Source: Phenylobacterium haematophilum (lineage in GTDB: Bacteria > Pseudomonadota > Alphaproteobacteria > Caulobacterales > Caulobacteraceae). Taken from it: a DNA stretch of 64,000 nt. Position 1 is the first letter of the stretch. Every line of letters starts with the position of its first letter. Location of the stretch: positions 930,954-994,953 of the forward strand of contig NZ_JACIDK010000002.1 of the NCBI RefSeq assembly GCF_014196295.1. The letters run 5' to 3'. Below the pieces are notes generated by a model that was not told the DNA's origin, did not search any database, and worked only from the letters and a program-made list of their open reading frames with translations. Below, in pieces: positions 15,982 to 24,139 of this stretch. Position numbers and translations under genes: made by a program.

Positions 15982-16205
15982 TGGACGCCGTGCAGATCCT
16001 GGCGCGCTCCACGCTCACCTGTCCGCACTGCGGCCATAAGGCGACAGAGACCATGCCGACCGATGCCTGCCAATATTTCTACGACTGCCAGGGCTGCGGC
16101 GCCGTCCTCAAGCCCAAGGCAGGCGACTGCTGCGTCTACTGTTCCTACGGCGACGTGCCATGTCCGCCGATCCAGGAGGACGGCGGCAAGGCATGCTGTG
16201 GCTGA
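15981..16205 (+). CDS. GDCCVxC-domain protein of the mer locus
   Basis: A 74-residue Cys-rich protein with LTCPHCGHK at the start, a second CQGCG knuckle and the hallmark GDCCVYCSYGDVPCPPIQ. Proteins with this motif, some with selenocysteine at the Cys-Cys position, accompany merT genes in many genomes; both positions are ordinary Cys here. It probably handles Hg(II) or thiolates next to MerT, but its biochemical role is not established. Its ATG overlaps the merT stop by one base. Confidence 0.85.
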   Translation: MDAVQILARSTLTCPHCGHKATETMPTDACQYFYDCQGCGAVLKPKAGDCCVYCSYGDVPCPPIQEDGGKACCG

Positions 16206-16470
16206 CAGGCGCCGCGGCGCTAGTTTGGCATCGACATTTGGAATCCAAGTCCAAGCCCGGTCCACGACCTGGCCGCTACCGCGCCAGATCAACCTCACAT
16301 TCGGTCGCCACGTCACCGCGGCTGCACCCATATCCCGCATTCGCAGGTGTCGGGCTCAGAGGACGAGACCATTCTTCATTCCGGCTGATTAGGCCATGGC
16401 TGCAATCGGTTCGTCCGCCTGGATCCGTCAGGGTCGACTAGCCCTGCGGATTTCGTCGAGAGCGTCGTCT

Positions 16471-17357
16471 CTAGGCCTGTTGCACGACAGCTCCCTCGAT
16501 GACGACGCCCTGCGTCACGTACTTCCAGAACGCCACCAGAAGCTTGCGCGCCAGCGCCACGATCGCGGACTTGCGCATGCGCCCGCCGTTGCGCTGAACG
16601 CGGTCTAGGAACCAGACGCTTAGCGCCGAGCCTGGCTGGTGCCGCGGCCACAGCCAGGCGACCTGGATCATCGTGGTCCGCAGTCGGGGATTGCCCGCTT
16701 TCGATACACCCTGTTCGTGGTCGATCGACCCGCTCTTCCAAGGGGTTGGGGCTAGCCCTGCGTAAGCTGCGAGCTGCCTTCTGTTGTCGAAGCGCCGATA
16801 CAGCGCCTCCGACCAGAGTACGGCGGCGAACTCCGGCCCGATGCCCTTCAACCGGGCAAGCATTGTCGCCGGCGTCGGCGCCTCTGAACTCGCTGGCTCG
16901 ACGAGCGCGTCGCGCTCCGCCTCCACCGCCTTCAGCTGGGCCAGCAAGATCTCGAGCCGGTCAGCGTTCGGACCAACGTCTCGCCGTCGATCCGGTCGGT
17001 CTTGGCCCGCCGCCGCCGGCGGGAGGTCAGGATCGAGGCGGCATCGACCACGTGGCTCTCGATCCCTTCGTCCTCCAGCACGCGGTGGATCCAGAAGCCG
17101 TCCAGCCCGGCCTCCTGGATGGCGATGATCGGAAAGCTGCGGCCCAGCCGCGCGCTGGCCTTCTCGTTGAGCTGGGCGAACCGCCCCAGCAGTCCCGCGA
17201 GGTCGCCGGCCGGCACGACGTGCTTGGACAGCTTCTCCCCAGCGCCCGGCGACAGGGACGTGATCAGCCAGGTCGATCGGCTGAGTTCGAGAGATACGAA
17301 GATCGCGCCGAGATCGGTGCGGATGGCGCTGTGCTCGGGCGGGGAGTGATCGTGCAT
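16471..17357 (-). pseudogene. IS110-family transposase, internally deleted and frameshifted
   Basis: The N-terminal part (ATG 17357) shows the DEDD-type start IFVSLELSRSTWLI, EAGLDGFWIHR and the AKTDRIDGETLVRTL motif. The sequence then jumps near base 16970 to ADRLEILLAQLKAVEAERDA in another frame and continues into the C-terminal domain (LKGIGPEFAAVLWSE, RRQLAAYAGLAPTPW, SKAGNPRLR). Around 80 residues expected between the two parts are missing and the join shifts the frame, so the gene is dead. The 265 bp before it (16206-16470) contain no gene. Confidence 0.85.
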
Positions 17358-17679
17358 GGGTCGGGCTCCAAAGGGGTGAGGGTTCGGCGACCTCACTCTG
17401 CTGGAGCCAGAGCGGAGCGCACTACCCGCCCCATGGGATCTTCCTTGTTCGCGGCGAGCCAGCTCGCCGCCGTGCTTAGGGCTCCGCCCTCGGCGCGCTG
17501 CGGGGCGCCTTCCGCCCAGCTTCGGTTCGCGCTGGCCAAGACCGGCGGCTGCATCGGCATGCCCCTGCAGCCGGGTCCCCGCGAAGGCGCCCGCTCCGCT
17601 TGCACACCCGGTCTCGCCGACGGGCAGGGCTGCGAGGCGCGCCCTGCGCCTCGCAGCCCAACCCCAAAAGGAGGTCGTC
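17358..17679. other. Gap between IS110 remnant and ParB-like gene, with a strong hairpin
   Basis: No gene is seen. GCGGCGAG/CTCGCCGC forms an 8-bp stem at 17451-17470. At 17627-17659, GGGCTGCGAGGCG and CGCCTCGCAGCCC make a perfect 13-bp stem with a 7-nt loop. That stem ends 11 bases before the AGGAGG ribosome site of the ParB-like gene, so it could be a terminator of upstream transcription or a structure in the leader. Confidence 0.55.
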
Positions 17680-19626
17680 ATGACCACGAACGGCGAGATC
17701 GTCACTGGGACCGAGATCGAAATCCCCCTCAACAAGCTCAAGAAGTCGCCGCGCAACGCGCGCAAGGTTCCGCACAGCGACGCAGCCATCGAAGCGCTGG
17801 CGGCGAGCATCGGCGCCAAGAAGCTCCTTCAGAAGCCGGTGGTGGAGCCCGAACGCGACGACGCCGGTGGCCTCACCGGGTTCTGGCTCGTGACCATCGG
17901 GGAGGGGCGGCGGCTGGCGCTGCGGATGCTGGCCGCGCGGGGTCAAATCAAGAAGGCGCATTTGGTCCCGTGCGTGATCGATACGGAGTTCGATCCGCAA
18001 GAGATCAGCCTAGACGAAAACGTCACACGCTCGGCCATGCATCCAGCCGACCAGTTCGACGCGTTCCGCGATCTAAACGAACGGCTCGGCTGGGGCGCCG
18101 AGGAGATCGGGGGGCGGTTCGGGGTGTCGGCCCACGTTGTTCGCCAACGCCTGCGGCTCGCCACAGTCAGTCCCAGGCTGATGGGCGTCTATCGCGAAGG
18201 CGGCCTGACCCTCGATCAGCTCATGGCGTTCGCCGTGAGCGAAGATCACGAGCGCCAGGAACAGGTCTATGAGGCTCTATCCTACAACCGTTCGGCCAGC
18301 TTCATCCGGCAGGCGATGACGGAAGCCAAGGTGCGGGCCGAGGACCGGCGCGCGGTCTTTGTCGGCGTCGAGGCCTATGCCGAGGCAGGCGGCATGGTGC
18401 TCCGCGACCTCTTCACCGAGGACGGCGGCGGCTGGCTGGAGGACGTGGCGCTGCTCGACCGGCTGGTGGCCGAGAAGCTGGCCGCGCAGGCCCAGGCGCT
18501 ACGGGATGCGGAAGGTTGGAAATGGGCCGAGGCGCATCTCGACTACCCTTCCGGCCACGGCCTCGCGCGTGTCTATCCGGTTCAGATCGAGCGCGGCGCC
18601 GACGATACCGAGAAGATCGCCGCGATTAGCGCTGAGTACGACGCGCTCACCGAGCAGTGGGCGGCGGTGGAGGACCTGCCGCAGGAGGTCGAGGCGCGGC
18701 TCGCCGAGATCGACGCCGAGCTGGACGCCTTCGGTGATGGCTATGCCTACCTCCCGGGCGACGTGGCGCGCGGCGGGGTGTTCGTCGTACTGGCCTGGGA
18801 TGGATCGGTCCGGATCGAGCGCGGCTTCATCCGTCCCGAGGACATGGCCCCCGAGCCCGAAGTCGAGGCTGGGGAGGACGCCGTGTCGCCAGAGCGCGAG
18901 GGCGACGGCGGCGCCCAGGCGGAGGACGATGAGGACGGCGGCGCTCCGCTCTCCGACCGGCTGGTCGCCGAGCTGACGGCCTATCGGAGCGCCAGCCTGC
19001 GCGACGCCTTGGCCGAAAGCCCCGAGACGGCCTTGCTCTGCGTGGTGCACGCCCTGGTGCTGCACACCTTCTGCGGCGCAGGTACGGCCAGCTGCCTCGA
19101 CATCCGAAGTGCGTCCCGCGCGCTGGCCAGCGAGGTGCAGGGCGTCGAGGACAGCCCCGCCGGACGCCGTATCAGCGAGCGGCATGACGCCTGGGCGCGG
19201 CAGGTTCCCGATCAGCCAGCCCTCGTCTGGGCCTTCGTGACCGACCTCGACACCGACAGCCGCATGGCGCTCCTGGCCCACTGCGTGGGCCTCTCCCTCG
19301 ACGCCGTGCAGGGTTGGCAGCGCCGTAGCTTGGCGCTGGCCCATGCGGATGCTCTGGCGGGACGGCTGGCGCTCGACATGCGCGGCGACTGGCAGGCCGA
19401 CGCCCGCAGCTATCTCGGGCGCGTGACCAAGGCGCGGATACTCGACGCCGTGGCAGAGGCCGTGGGCGCCGAAGCCGCTGAGCGCCTTGCGGGCCTCAAG
19501 AAGGCGCAGATGGTGGAGGCGGCCGAAGGCTTGCTGGCAGGGACCGGTTGGCTGCCTCGCCACTTGCGCACCGAGGACGCCGCCGCCCACGACGGGCCAG
19601 ACCAGGAGGCTGCGATAGCGGCCTAG
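17680..19626 (+). CDS. ParB/Srx-domain protein of a mobile element
   Basis: A 648-residue protein with an N-terminal ParB nuclease-type domain: LNKLKKSPRNARK (residues 14-26), GEGRRLALRML (box with the conserved GExR), and DENVTRSAMHPADQFDAF. A helix-turn-helix region (EIGGRFGVSAHVVRQRLRL) follows. The remaining 400 residues have no clear domain and an acidic linker at about 390-425. This long form is typical of alphaproteobacterial integrative and plasmid elements rather than chromosomal ParB. ATG 17680 has an AGGAGG site. A shortened, degraded relative lies at 41524-42273. Confidence 0.85.
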   Translation: MTTNGEIVTGTEIEIPLNKLKKSPRNARKVPHSDAAIEALAASIGAKKLLQKPVVEPERDDAGGLTGFWLVTIGEGRRLALRMLAARGQIKKAHLVPCVIDTEFDPQEISLDENVTRSAMHPADQFDAFRDLNERLGWGAEEIGGRFGVSAHVVRQRLRLATVSPRLMGVYREGGLTLDQLMAFAVSEDHERQEQVYEALSYNRSASFIRQAMTEAKVRAEDRRAVFVGVEAYAEAGGMVLRDLFTEDGGGWLEDVALLDRLVAEKLAAQAQALRDAEGWKWAEAHLDYPSGHGLARVYPVQIERGADDTEKIAAISAEYDALTEQWAAVEDLPQEVEARLAEIDAELDAFGDGYAYLPGDVARGGVFVVLAWDGSVRIERGFIRPEDMAPEPEVEAGEDAVSPEREGDGGAQAEDDEDGGAPLSDRLVAELTAYRSASLRDALAESPETALLCVVHALVLHTFCGAGTASCLDIRSASRALASEVQGVEDSPAGRRISERHDAWARQVPDQPALVWAFVTDLDTDSRMALLAHCVGLSLDAVQGWQRRSLALAHADALAGRLALDMRGDWQADARSYLGRVTKARILDAVAEAVGAEAAERLAGLKKAQMVEAAEGLLAGTGWLPRHLRTEDAAAHDGPDQEAAIAA

Positions 19627-19927
19627 AGTCCGGATCGTCTTGCTTGGGCCGCGCATTCCCCGCCGCTGCGCGGCCCTCCTTCTTCCAGGCGGCGCCGGAC
19701 TGTCGCTCAGGAGCGGGCGTTCGCGCCTTGCCGGTTTTCCCGCCGATCCGCGCCGCATGTCGATGGGGTGAGGCTCAACGCGCTGCAACCAAGCCGCCGT
19801 GAGCCGGGCCAGGGCCTCGGTGCTCAAGGGCTATCTCCACGTTCCCCTCCGCGCGCGCCCAGCGCGGCCTGCGATGGCCCGATCTGGCCGGAGGAAATGC
19901 GGCTGCGCCGCCGGCCGTCCTGGCGCA

Positions 19928-20004
19928 ACGGCGCTGGCGAGTTTTCTTCCCCTGCCGGCTTCGCCGCCATTCCTCGCGAGACAAGAAAATCTCGCCAGCG
20001 CCGT
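19928..20004. repeat. Large inverted repeat upstream of the DUF736 gene
   Basis: The 493-bp gap from 19627 to 20119 has no gene but holds a strong inverted repeat. The arm at 19928-19948 (starting ACGGCGCTGGCGAG) pairs with 19983-20004 (ending CTCGCCAGCGCCGT) over 21 bp with a single bulged base, around a 34-nt GC-rich loop. Several smaller GC-rich palindromes surround it. It could fold as RNA in the leader of the DUF736 gene or act as a DNA element. Confidence 0.75.
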
Positions 20005-20119
20005 CCTCCGCTCGCGCTGCGGGCCCTGCGGGCTGCGCGGCCGTCCGCCTCCGGACCTGCCGATCGCCATCGAGGTCGCGATGGGCGCGGCCCGAGAGAA
20101 GCAGACAGGAGACTTCCCC

Positions 20120-20431
20120 ATGGCCACCATCGGCACCTTCACCCAGCACGAAGACGGCTCGATCAGCGGCGCCATCAAGACCCTCACCCTCAACGTCAAG
20201 GCGGCGCAGTTCCGACCGGCGGAGAAGGAAAACGACAAGGCCCCCGACTTCCGCATCTTCGCAGGCCAGACCGAGTTCGGCGCCGCCTGGAAGAAGGTTT
20301 CCCGCGAGAACCGCGAGTACCTCTCGGTCAAGTTGGACGATCCGAGCTTCGCCGCCCCGATCTACGCCAGTCTGGTCGACGCCGACGAGGGCTACAGCCT
20401 GATCTGGTCGCGCAGCCGCGCCGCCGACTGA
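20120..20431 (+). CDS. DUF736 protein
   Basis: A 103-residue protein of the DUF736 family, recognised by [22 protein letters not shown] at the start, [17 protein letters not shown] in the middle and the final YSLIWSR. It is a small beta-rich cytosolic protein found almost always in conjugative or integrative elements next to ArdC and relaxase genes; its function is unknown. Here it sits between the ParB-like and ArdC genes, as is usual. An AGGAGA ribosome site precedes ATG 20120. Confidence 0.93.
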   Translation: MATIGTFTQHEDGSISGAIKTLTLNVKAAQFRPAEKENDKAPDFRIFAGQTEFGAAWKKVSRENREYLSVKLDDPSFAAPIYASLVDADEGYSLIWSRSRAAD

Positions 20432-20439
20432 CCCCGCCA

Positions 20440-20461
20440 GCGCCCCGCTTCGGCGGGGCGC
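20440..20461. terminator. TTCG-capped hairpin after DUF736
   Basis: GCGCCCCGC and GCGGGGCGC form a perfect 9-bp stem closed by the very stable TTCG tetraloop. It starts 9 nt after the DUF736 stop and lies 35 nt before ardC. It lacks a clear T run, so it may attenuate transcription or protect the upstream mRNA end. Confidence 0.6.
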
Positions 20462-20495
20462 CGCTCCCCAACAAGACAATCTTGAGGAGGCCGCC

Positions 20496-21398
20496 ATGGC
20501 GCGCCCCAACGAGACCGCTCGCCCGGACCTCTACGCCCGGGTCACAGCCAAGATCATCGCTGACCTCGAACACGGGGTCCGACCCTGGACCAAGCCCTGG
20601 TCCGCCGAACATCTCGCCGGCAAGATCAGCCGCCCGCTGCGCCACAACGGCCAGCCTTATAGCGGCATCAACGTCCTGCTGCTCTGGGCCGAGGCGACGG
20701 CCAGCGGCTTTTCGGCTCCGATCTGGATGACGTTTCGCCAGGCCCTAGAATTGGGCGCCCACGTCCGCAAAGGCGAGAGCGGCGCAACGGTGGTCTACGC
20801 CAACCGCATCACCCGCACCGAAGCTGGCGATGGCGGCGAGGACGTCGAACGTCAATTCCCGTTCCTGAAGGCCTACACCGTCTTCAACGTCGAACAGATC
20901 GAGGGACTGCCCGCGCACTACCGTGCTCTGGCTGCGCCGGTTCTGGACCCTGCCCAGCGGATCGCTCACGCCGACGCCTTCTTTGCAGCGACTGGCGCCG
21001 TCGTTCGTCACGGTGGCGACCAAGCCTACTACGCGATGGGACCAGACCATGTGCAGGTCCCGCCGTTCGAGTGCTTCGAAGACCCGGAGAGCTACTATGC
21101 GACCCTGGCGCACGAGTGCACCCACTGGACGCGGCATCCGACCCGGCTCGACCGCGACTTCGGGCGCAAGCGCTGGGGCGATGACGGCTATGCCCGCGAA
21201 GAGCTCGTCGCCGAACTCGGCGCGGCGTTCCTCTGCGCCGACCTTGGCCTCGAGCTTTCAGCTCGCGAGGACCATGCCGCCTATCTCGCCAGCTGGCTGG
21301 ACGTGCTGAAGGGCGACAAGCGCTTCATCTTCACCGCCGCCGCCCATGCCCAGAAGGCCTGCGACTTCCTGCACGGGCTGCAGCCGCGAGCAGACTAG
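20496..21398 (+). CDS. ardC: ArdC-like antirestriction protein
   Basis: A 300-residue ArdC homologue. The N-terminal domain (LYARVTAKIIADLEHGVRPWTKPW, NVLLLW) is the ssDNA-binding half. The C-terminal domain is a zincin-like metallopeptidase with LAHECTHWTRH and a downstream YAREELVAELGAAFLC that supplies the third ligand. Such proteins shield incoming single-stranded DNA during conjugation. ATG 20496 follows GAGGAGG. Placement after DUF736 and before the mobilisation genes fits a transfer-establishment role. Confidence 0.9.
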   Translation: MARPNETARPDLYARVTAKIIADLEHGVRPWTKPWSAEHLAGKISRPLRHNGQPYSGINVLLLWAEATASGFSAPIWMTFRQALELGAHVRKGESGATVVYANRITRTEAGDGGEDVERQFPFLKAYTVFNVEQIEGLPAHYRALAAPVLDPAQRIAHADAFFAATGAVVRHGGDQAYYAMGPDHVQVPPFECFEDPESYYATLAHECTHWTRHPTRLDRDFGRKRWGDDGYAREELVAELGAAFLCADLGLELSAREDHAAYLASWLDVLKGDKRFIFTAAAHAQKACDFLHGLQPRAD

Positions 21399-21441
21399 CG
21401 ACGGTCGGAGCGTGCGGACCCCTCCGCACGCTCCGCACCGC

Positions 21442-22083
21442 CTAACCGCGTGCGGCCGTCTCGGCCGCCGCTTGCGCCCTGGCCTCGGCGAGCAGGCGTT
21501 CGCGGTCGGTCATGGCGAGGTCGCAGGCCGCGCCAAGATCGGAGGTCTTCGCGCAGTACCAGGCGCGCAGCTGGGCCAGGTCGTCATCCCAGGCGAGGGT
21601 CTCCAGGAACCCAACGGCGCTCTGGTGCAATCGGCCGACGTTTCGGTCGTTGGCGGCCAGGATGCGATCCTCATGCGGCGTCAGCTTGGTCAACAGATGG
21701 CCTTGCGGGTACTGGCTGCGGCTGGCCGCGAGGTAGAGCTGGAAGAGCGCGCCCTTGATCGAGGTCGCGCGGCGATGGCCGGCGGTCTCTTCCAGGCCCC
21801 GCTGCCGCTCGATCAAGGCTTGATGCAGCTCGTCCGCCGACGGGCCAGCTTCGAGCGCGTCGAGAGCCGCCACGAGTTCGACGTCGCAATCTGCGCCTTC
21901 GTGCAGCCAGCGACGGGTCCGGAGAATTTGAGCCGCCTCGACCGCCATCTGCTCGACCTCGCACGCGACGGCGAGCGCTTGGCGTTGGGCTGGCTTGCCA
22001 GGCGCCGGACGACGCCAGCGCTGGCGGACGGCGGGCGTCGTGGGCGCTGAGTGAGCTGCGTGATGATCGACGGCGATGGTCAT
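21442..22083 (-). CDS. Conserved hypothetical protein of the mobilisation module
   Basis: Not a named family to me. The 213-residue product is soluble and largely helical, with a Pro/Arg-rich N-terminus and repeated acidic/Leu stretches (ELVAALDALEAGPSADELHQAL). It has no signal peptide. It reads against the adjacent ardC and mobC genes and its upstream side faces the candidate oriT, as accessory genes often do in such elements. ATG 22083 is preceded by GGAG and was preferred over extensions that cross mobC. Confidence 0.6.
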   Translation of the reverse strand: MTIAVDHHAAHSAPTTPAVRQRWRRPAPGKPAQRQALAVACEVEQMAVEAAQILRTRRWLHEGADCDVELVAALDALEAGPSADELHQALIERQRGLEETAGHRRATSIKGALFQLYLAASRSQYPQGHLLTKLTPHEDRILAANDRNVGRLHQSAVGFLETLAWDDDLAQLRAWYCAKTSDLGAACDLAMTDRERLLAEARAQAAAETAARG

Positions 22084-22225
22084 GGTGGGAGTCCTCTCCT
22101 GAAGAGCCGCGTGCGGTTGCGGCGTTCGGGCGGCTTGCTCCGCCTGTCGCGAAGACTCCGTGAATTGGGGCGAACCCTCTGCACCCGGCTGGGGCGCCCG
22201 GTTGGGCGGGCGGGGGGGGGGAGGT

Positions 22226-22299
22226 GCGATGCGTAGGCTTACGCGTCGCGCCTGCCGAGGGGAGGGGGCAGGGTAAGAGCCGTGGTCGAGGGCAGGATA
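22226..22299. other. Candidate origin of transfer
   Basis: The gap between the divergent genes at 22083 and 22336 holds a 10-bp inverted repeat (GCGATGCGTA at 22226-22235, TACGCGTCGC at 22240-22249, one mismatch). It also holds two GGGCAGG(G/A)TA copies, at 22267 and 22291. On the minus strand the second reads TATCCTG-C, the nick consensus of VirD2/RP4-type relaxases. The inverted repeat lies 3' of the putative nick on that strand, which is not the usual side, so the assignment is tentative. Confidence 0.4.
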
Positions 22300-22335
22300 G
22301 CCTTGCCGGCGGCGGTGTCTTACGCGAGGCGCAAC

Positions 22336-22854
22336 GTGGCGATCTTCAACGTCCGACTGCCAGACGATCTCGCTGATCGGTTCGACGAGGCGGCCGCCTC
22401 GCACGGCGGTCGCTCGGTGGTGCTGCGCCGCCTGATCCATGAGGCCGCCGGGGCTTCGCAGGCCGGGGTCCAATTGCTCGAACGCGGTCGTCCGGCCAAG
22501 CTGACGGTGCGCCTGGCCGATCCCGACCTGGCGGCGCTTACCGCCGCAGCGGCGGAACTTGGCCTTACGCCGAATGCCTGGGCCGCCGCCCTGATCCGCC
22601 GGCGGCTCTCGAATCGTCCAGCTTTCAGCCGAGAGGGCGAGCGCGGGCTGATGGCCATCCAGACCGAGCTGCGCCGGATCGGCGTGAACCTCAACCAGAT
22701 GGCCAGAGCCCTGAACACCGAGGTGATGGAGGGGCGGGTGCTGGACCTGCAACTCACCGAGGTCAGAGCTTTCCGCGACGAGCTGCGGGGGCGGCTTTCC
22801 GACCTCCGCGCCGCGCTGGCCGGCAACCTCGATTACTGGGAGGCGGCGTGGTGA
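22336..22854 (+). CDS. mobC: MobC-like relaxosome protein
   Basis: A small protein of about 172 residues. The first 40 residues (AIFNVRLPDDLADRFDEAAASHGG) form a ribbon-helix-helix DNA-binding unit. The C-terminal part (ELRRIGVNLNQMARALNTE) carries the RxxGxNLNQxA signature of MobC/VirD1-type relaxosome proteins. GTG 22336 is preferred because it begins the RHH domain; the alternative GTG at 22282 would make part of the putative oriT coding. The stop overlaps the relaxase start (GTGA at 22851-22854). It probably recognises oriT and aids the relaxase. Confidence 0.85.
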   Translation: MAIFNVRLPDDLADRFDEAAASHGGRSVVLRRLIHEAAGASQAGVQLLERGRPAKLTVRLADPDLAALTAAAAELGLTPNAWAAALIRRRLSNRPAFSREGERGLMAIQTELRRIGVNLNQMARALNTEVMEGRVLDLQLTEVRAFRDELRGRLSDLRAALAGNLDYWEAAW

Positions 22855-23861
22855 GCGATTTTCGGACGGTCGAGGGGTTTGAAGACGTATGGCGGCCGGT
22901 GGCCCAGCCCCGACGGACCCCCGCTCGGGTGCTGCGGCCAGGTCGCGACGATGCGCGCGCGCGGCTGTCGCGCATCGCGCGACGCGCGCCCGAAGTCATG
23001 GTCAAGGTCACCGGCCGAACCCGAAGCGGTCCGCACCTTAAGGCGCACCTGGACTACATCTCGCGCAACGGAATGCTGGACCTGGAGGACGACCAGGGAG
23101 CGCGGCTTCAGGGGCGCGATGACGTCGCCGATCTCGCGCGGGATTGGGCCGCTCAGGCCGAACTGGATCGGACCCGCCGGTCCAACTCTCCGATGAGCCA
23201 TTCGATCATCCTCTCGATGCCGGCCGGCACTGACCCTCAAGCCTTGCGTCTGGCGGCGCGAGCTTTCGCCAGGGAGATTTTTGAGGACCGCTTCGAGTAT
23301 GTCTTCGCGCTCCACACGGACGCCGATCATCCGCACGTGCACCTGAGCGTCCGCAGCTCCGGTGTGCACGGCGAGCGGCTCAATCCGAAGAAGCCCGACC
23401 TGGAGCTCTGGCGCCAGGTCTTCGCCGAGGTGCTGCGCGAGCGTGGCGTCGAAGCCGAGGCGACACCGCGCCGCGCGCGCGGCGTGACGCGGCGGGCTGA
23501 ACGCCAGGCGTTGCGACAGATGGCAGATCGTTCGCGCGCCGCGGCCGCTGGCCCGAGCCGCGCGCACCGCGAGGCGATGAAGGAGGCCGCCGCCGCCGCG
23601 TTCGGCGCTGACGCCGCCTTGCGCCCCTGGGAGAAGATGATCGGGCGCCAGCAGGCTCGTGTGCGTAGCCTCTATCTCCAGCAGGCCGCCTTGCTCGATC
23701 GCTCGCCGGACGCCGGTGATCGCGAGCTCGCCGCGCTCGTGCGGGCGTTCGTGAAGGAGATGCCGGCGCCCGATAGCCGGCGGTTGGCTCTGGCGCGTGC
23801 GTTAAGGGATCTCAGCGGTCGCTTGGAGCCGCAGCCTCAGGAGAAGGGGCGCGACCGGTAG
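22851..23861 (+). CDS. VirD2/MobA-type relaxase
   Basis: A 336-residue mobilisation nuclease. The metal-binding motif is ALHTDADHPHVHLSV (His155 to His164). An upstream motif around HLDYISRNG carries the likely nicking Tyr, and SHSIILSMP corresponds to motif II. The C-terminal 130 residues are basic and helical. The protein lacks a helicase or primase domain, as in MOBP/MOBQ relaxases. It is translated with MobC through the GTGA overlap (GTG 22848 is an alternative start). With the candidate oriT it forms a mobilisation unit. Confidence 0.92.
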   Translation: MSDFRTVEGFEDVWRPVAQPRRTPARVLRPGRDDARARLSRIARRAPEVMVKVTGRTRSGPHLKAHLDYISRNGMLDLEDDQGARLQGRDDVADLARDWAAQAELDRTRRSNSPMSHSIILSMPAGTDPQALRLAARAFAREIFEDRFEYVFALHTDADHPHVHLSVRSSGVHGERLNPKKPDLELWRQVFAEVLRERGVEAEATPRRARGVTRRAERQALRQMADRSRAAAAGPSRAHREAMKEAAAAAFGADAALRPWEKMIGRQQARVRSLYLQQAALLDRSPDAGDRELAALVRAFVKEMPAPDSRRLALARALRDLSGRLEPQPQEKGRDR

Positions 23862-23973
23862 CTAGGCTGCTACGCGGCTCTCCGGCTGAAGCTCTGGCGG
23901 ACGCTCTGCCCCCAAGGACGCGTCGCGTGGGGTCTTGGTCGCCTTGGCCTTGAGGGCGGGGCGTCTGGCCGCA

Positions 23974-24054
23974 CTAAGCGGATGGAGATTCTGGCGGTCT
24001 CGTGGGAAGGGTGATGATGTCGTCGAACTCGCGCCGACGATTGTGCTCCGCCAT
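23974..24054 (-). CDS. Possible 26-residue ORF
   Basis: A short frame starting at ATG 24054, reading MAEHNRRREFDDIITLPT and ending at TAG 23974, with a good GGGAGGGG ribosome site just upstream. It follows the LPD7 gene on the same strand. The remaining 23862-24139 interval shows no other convincing gene. It may be a genuine small protein or the start of a frameshifted longer one. Confidence 0.3.
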   Translation of the reverse strand: MAEHNRRREFDDIITLPTRPPESPSA

Positions 24055-24139
24055 CGTGCCCCTCCCGCAGGGAGGATAGTGCGCGCGCCCGCTCGGCCAC
24101 AATCGCCTTGCGGATCGGTGGGGCGTTGCAGGTCATCCG

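Noticed and set aside
17358..17500. A guide (bridge) RNA of the IS110 element
   Set aside because: The flank may once have encoded one, but no convincing paired target loops could be identified by eye and the transposase is dead.
16746..18272. A 508-codon plus-strand frame across the IS110 remnant and the ParB-like start
   Set aside because: It is antisense to the transposase and out of frame with the well-supported ParB-like gene; Arg/Pro/Ala-rich composition.
22084..22752. N-terminal extension of the hypothetical gene at 21442-22083
   Set aside because: The extension is antisense to mobC and crosses the candidate oriT; the ATG at 22083 has a ribosome site.
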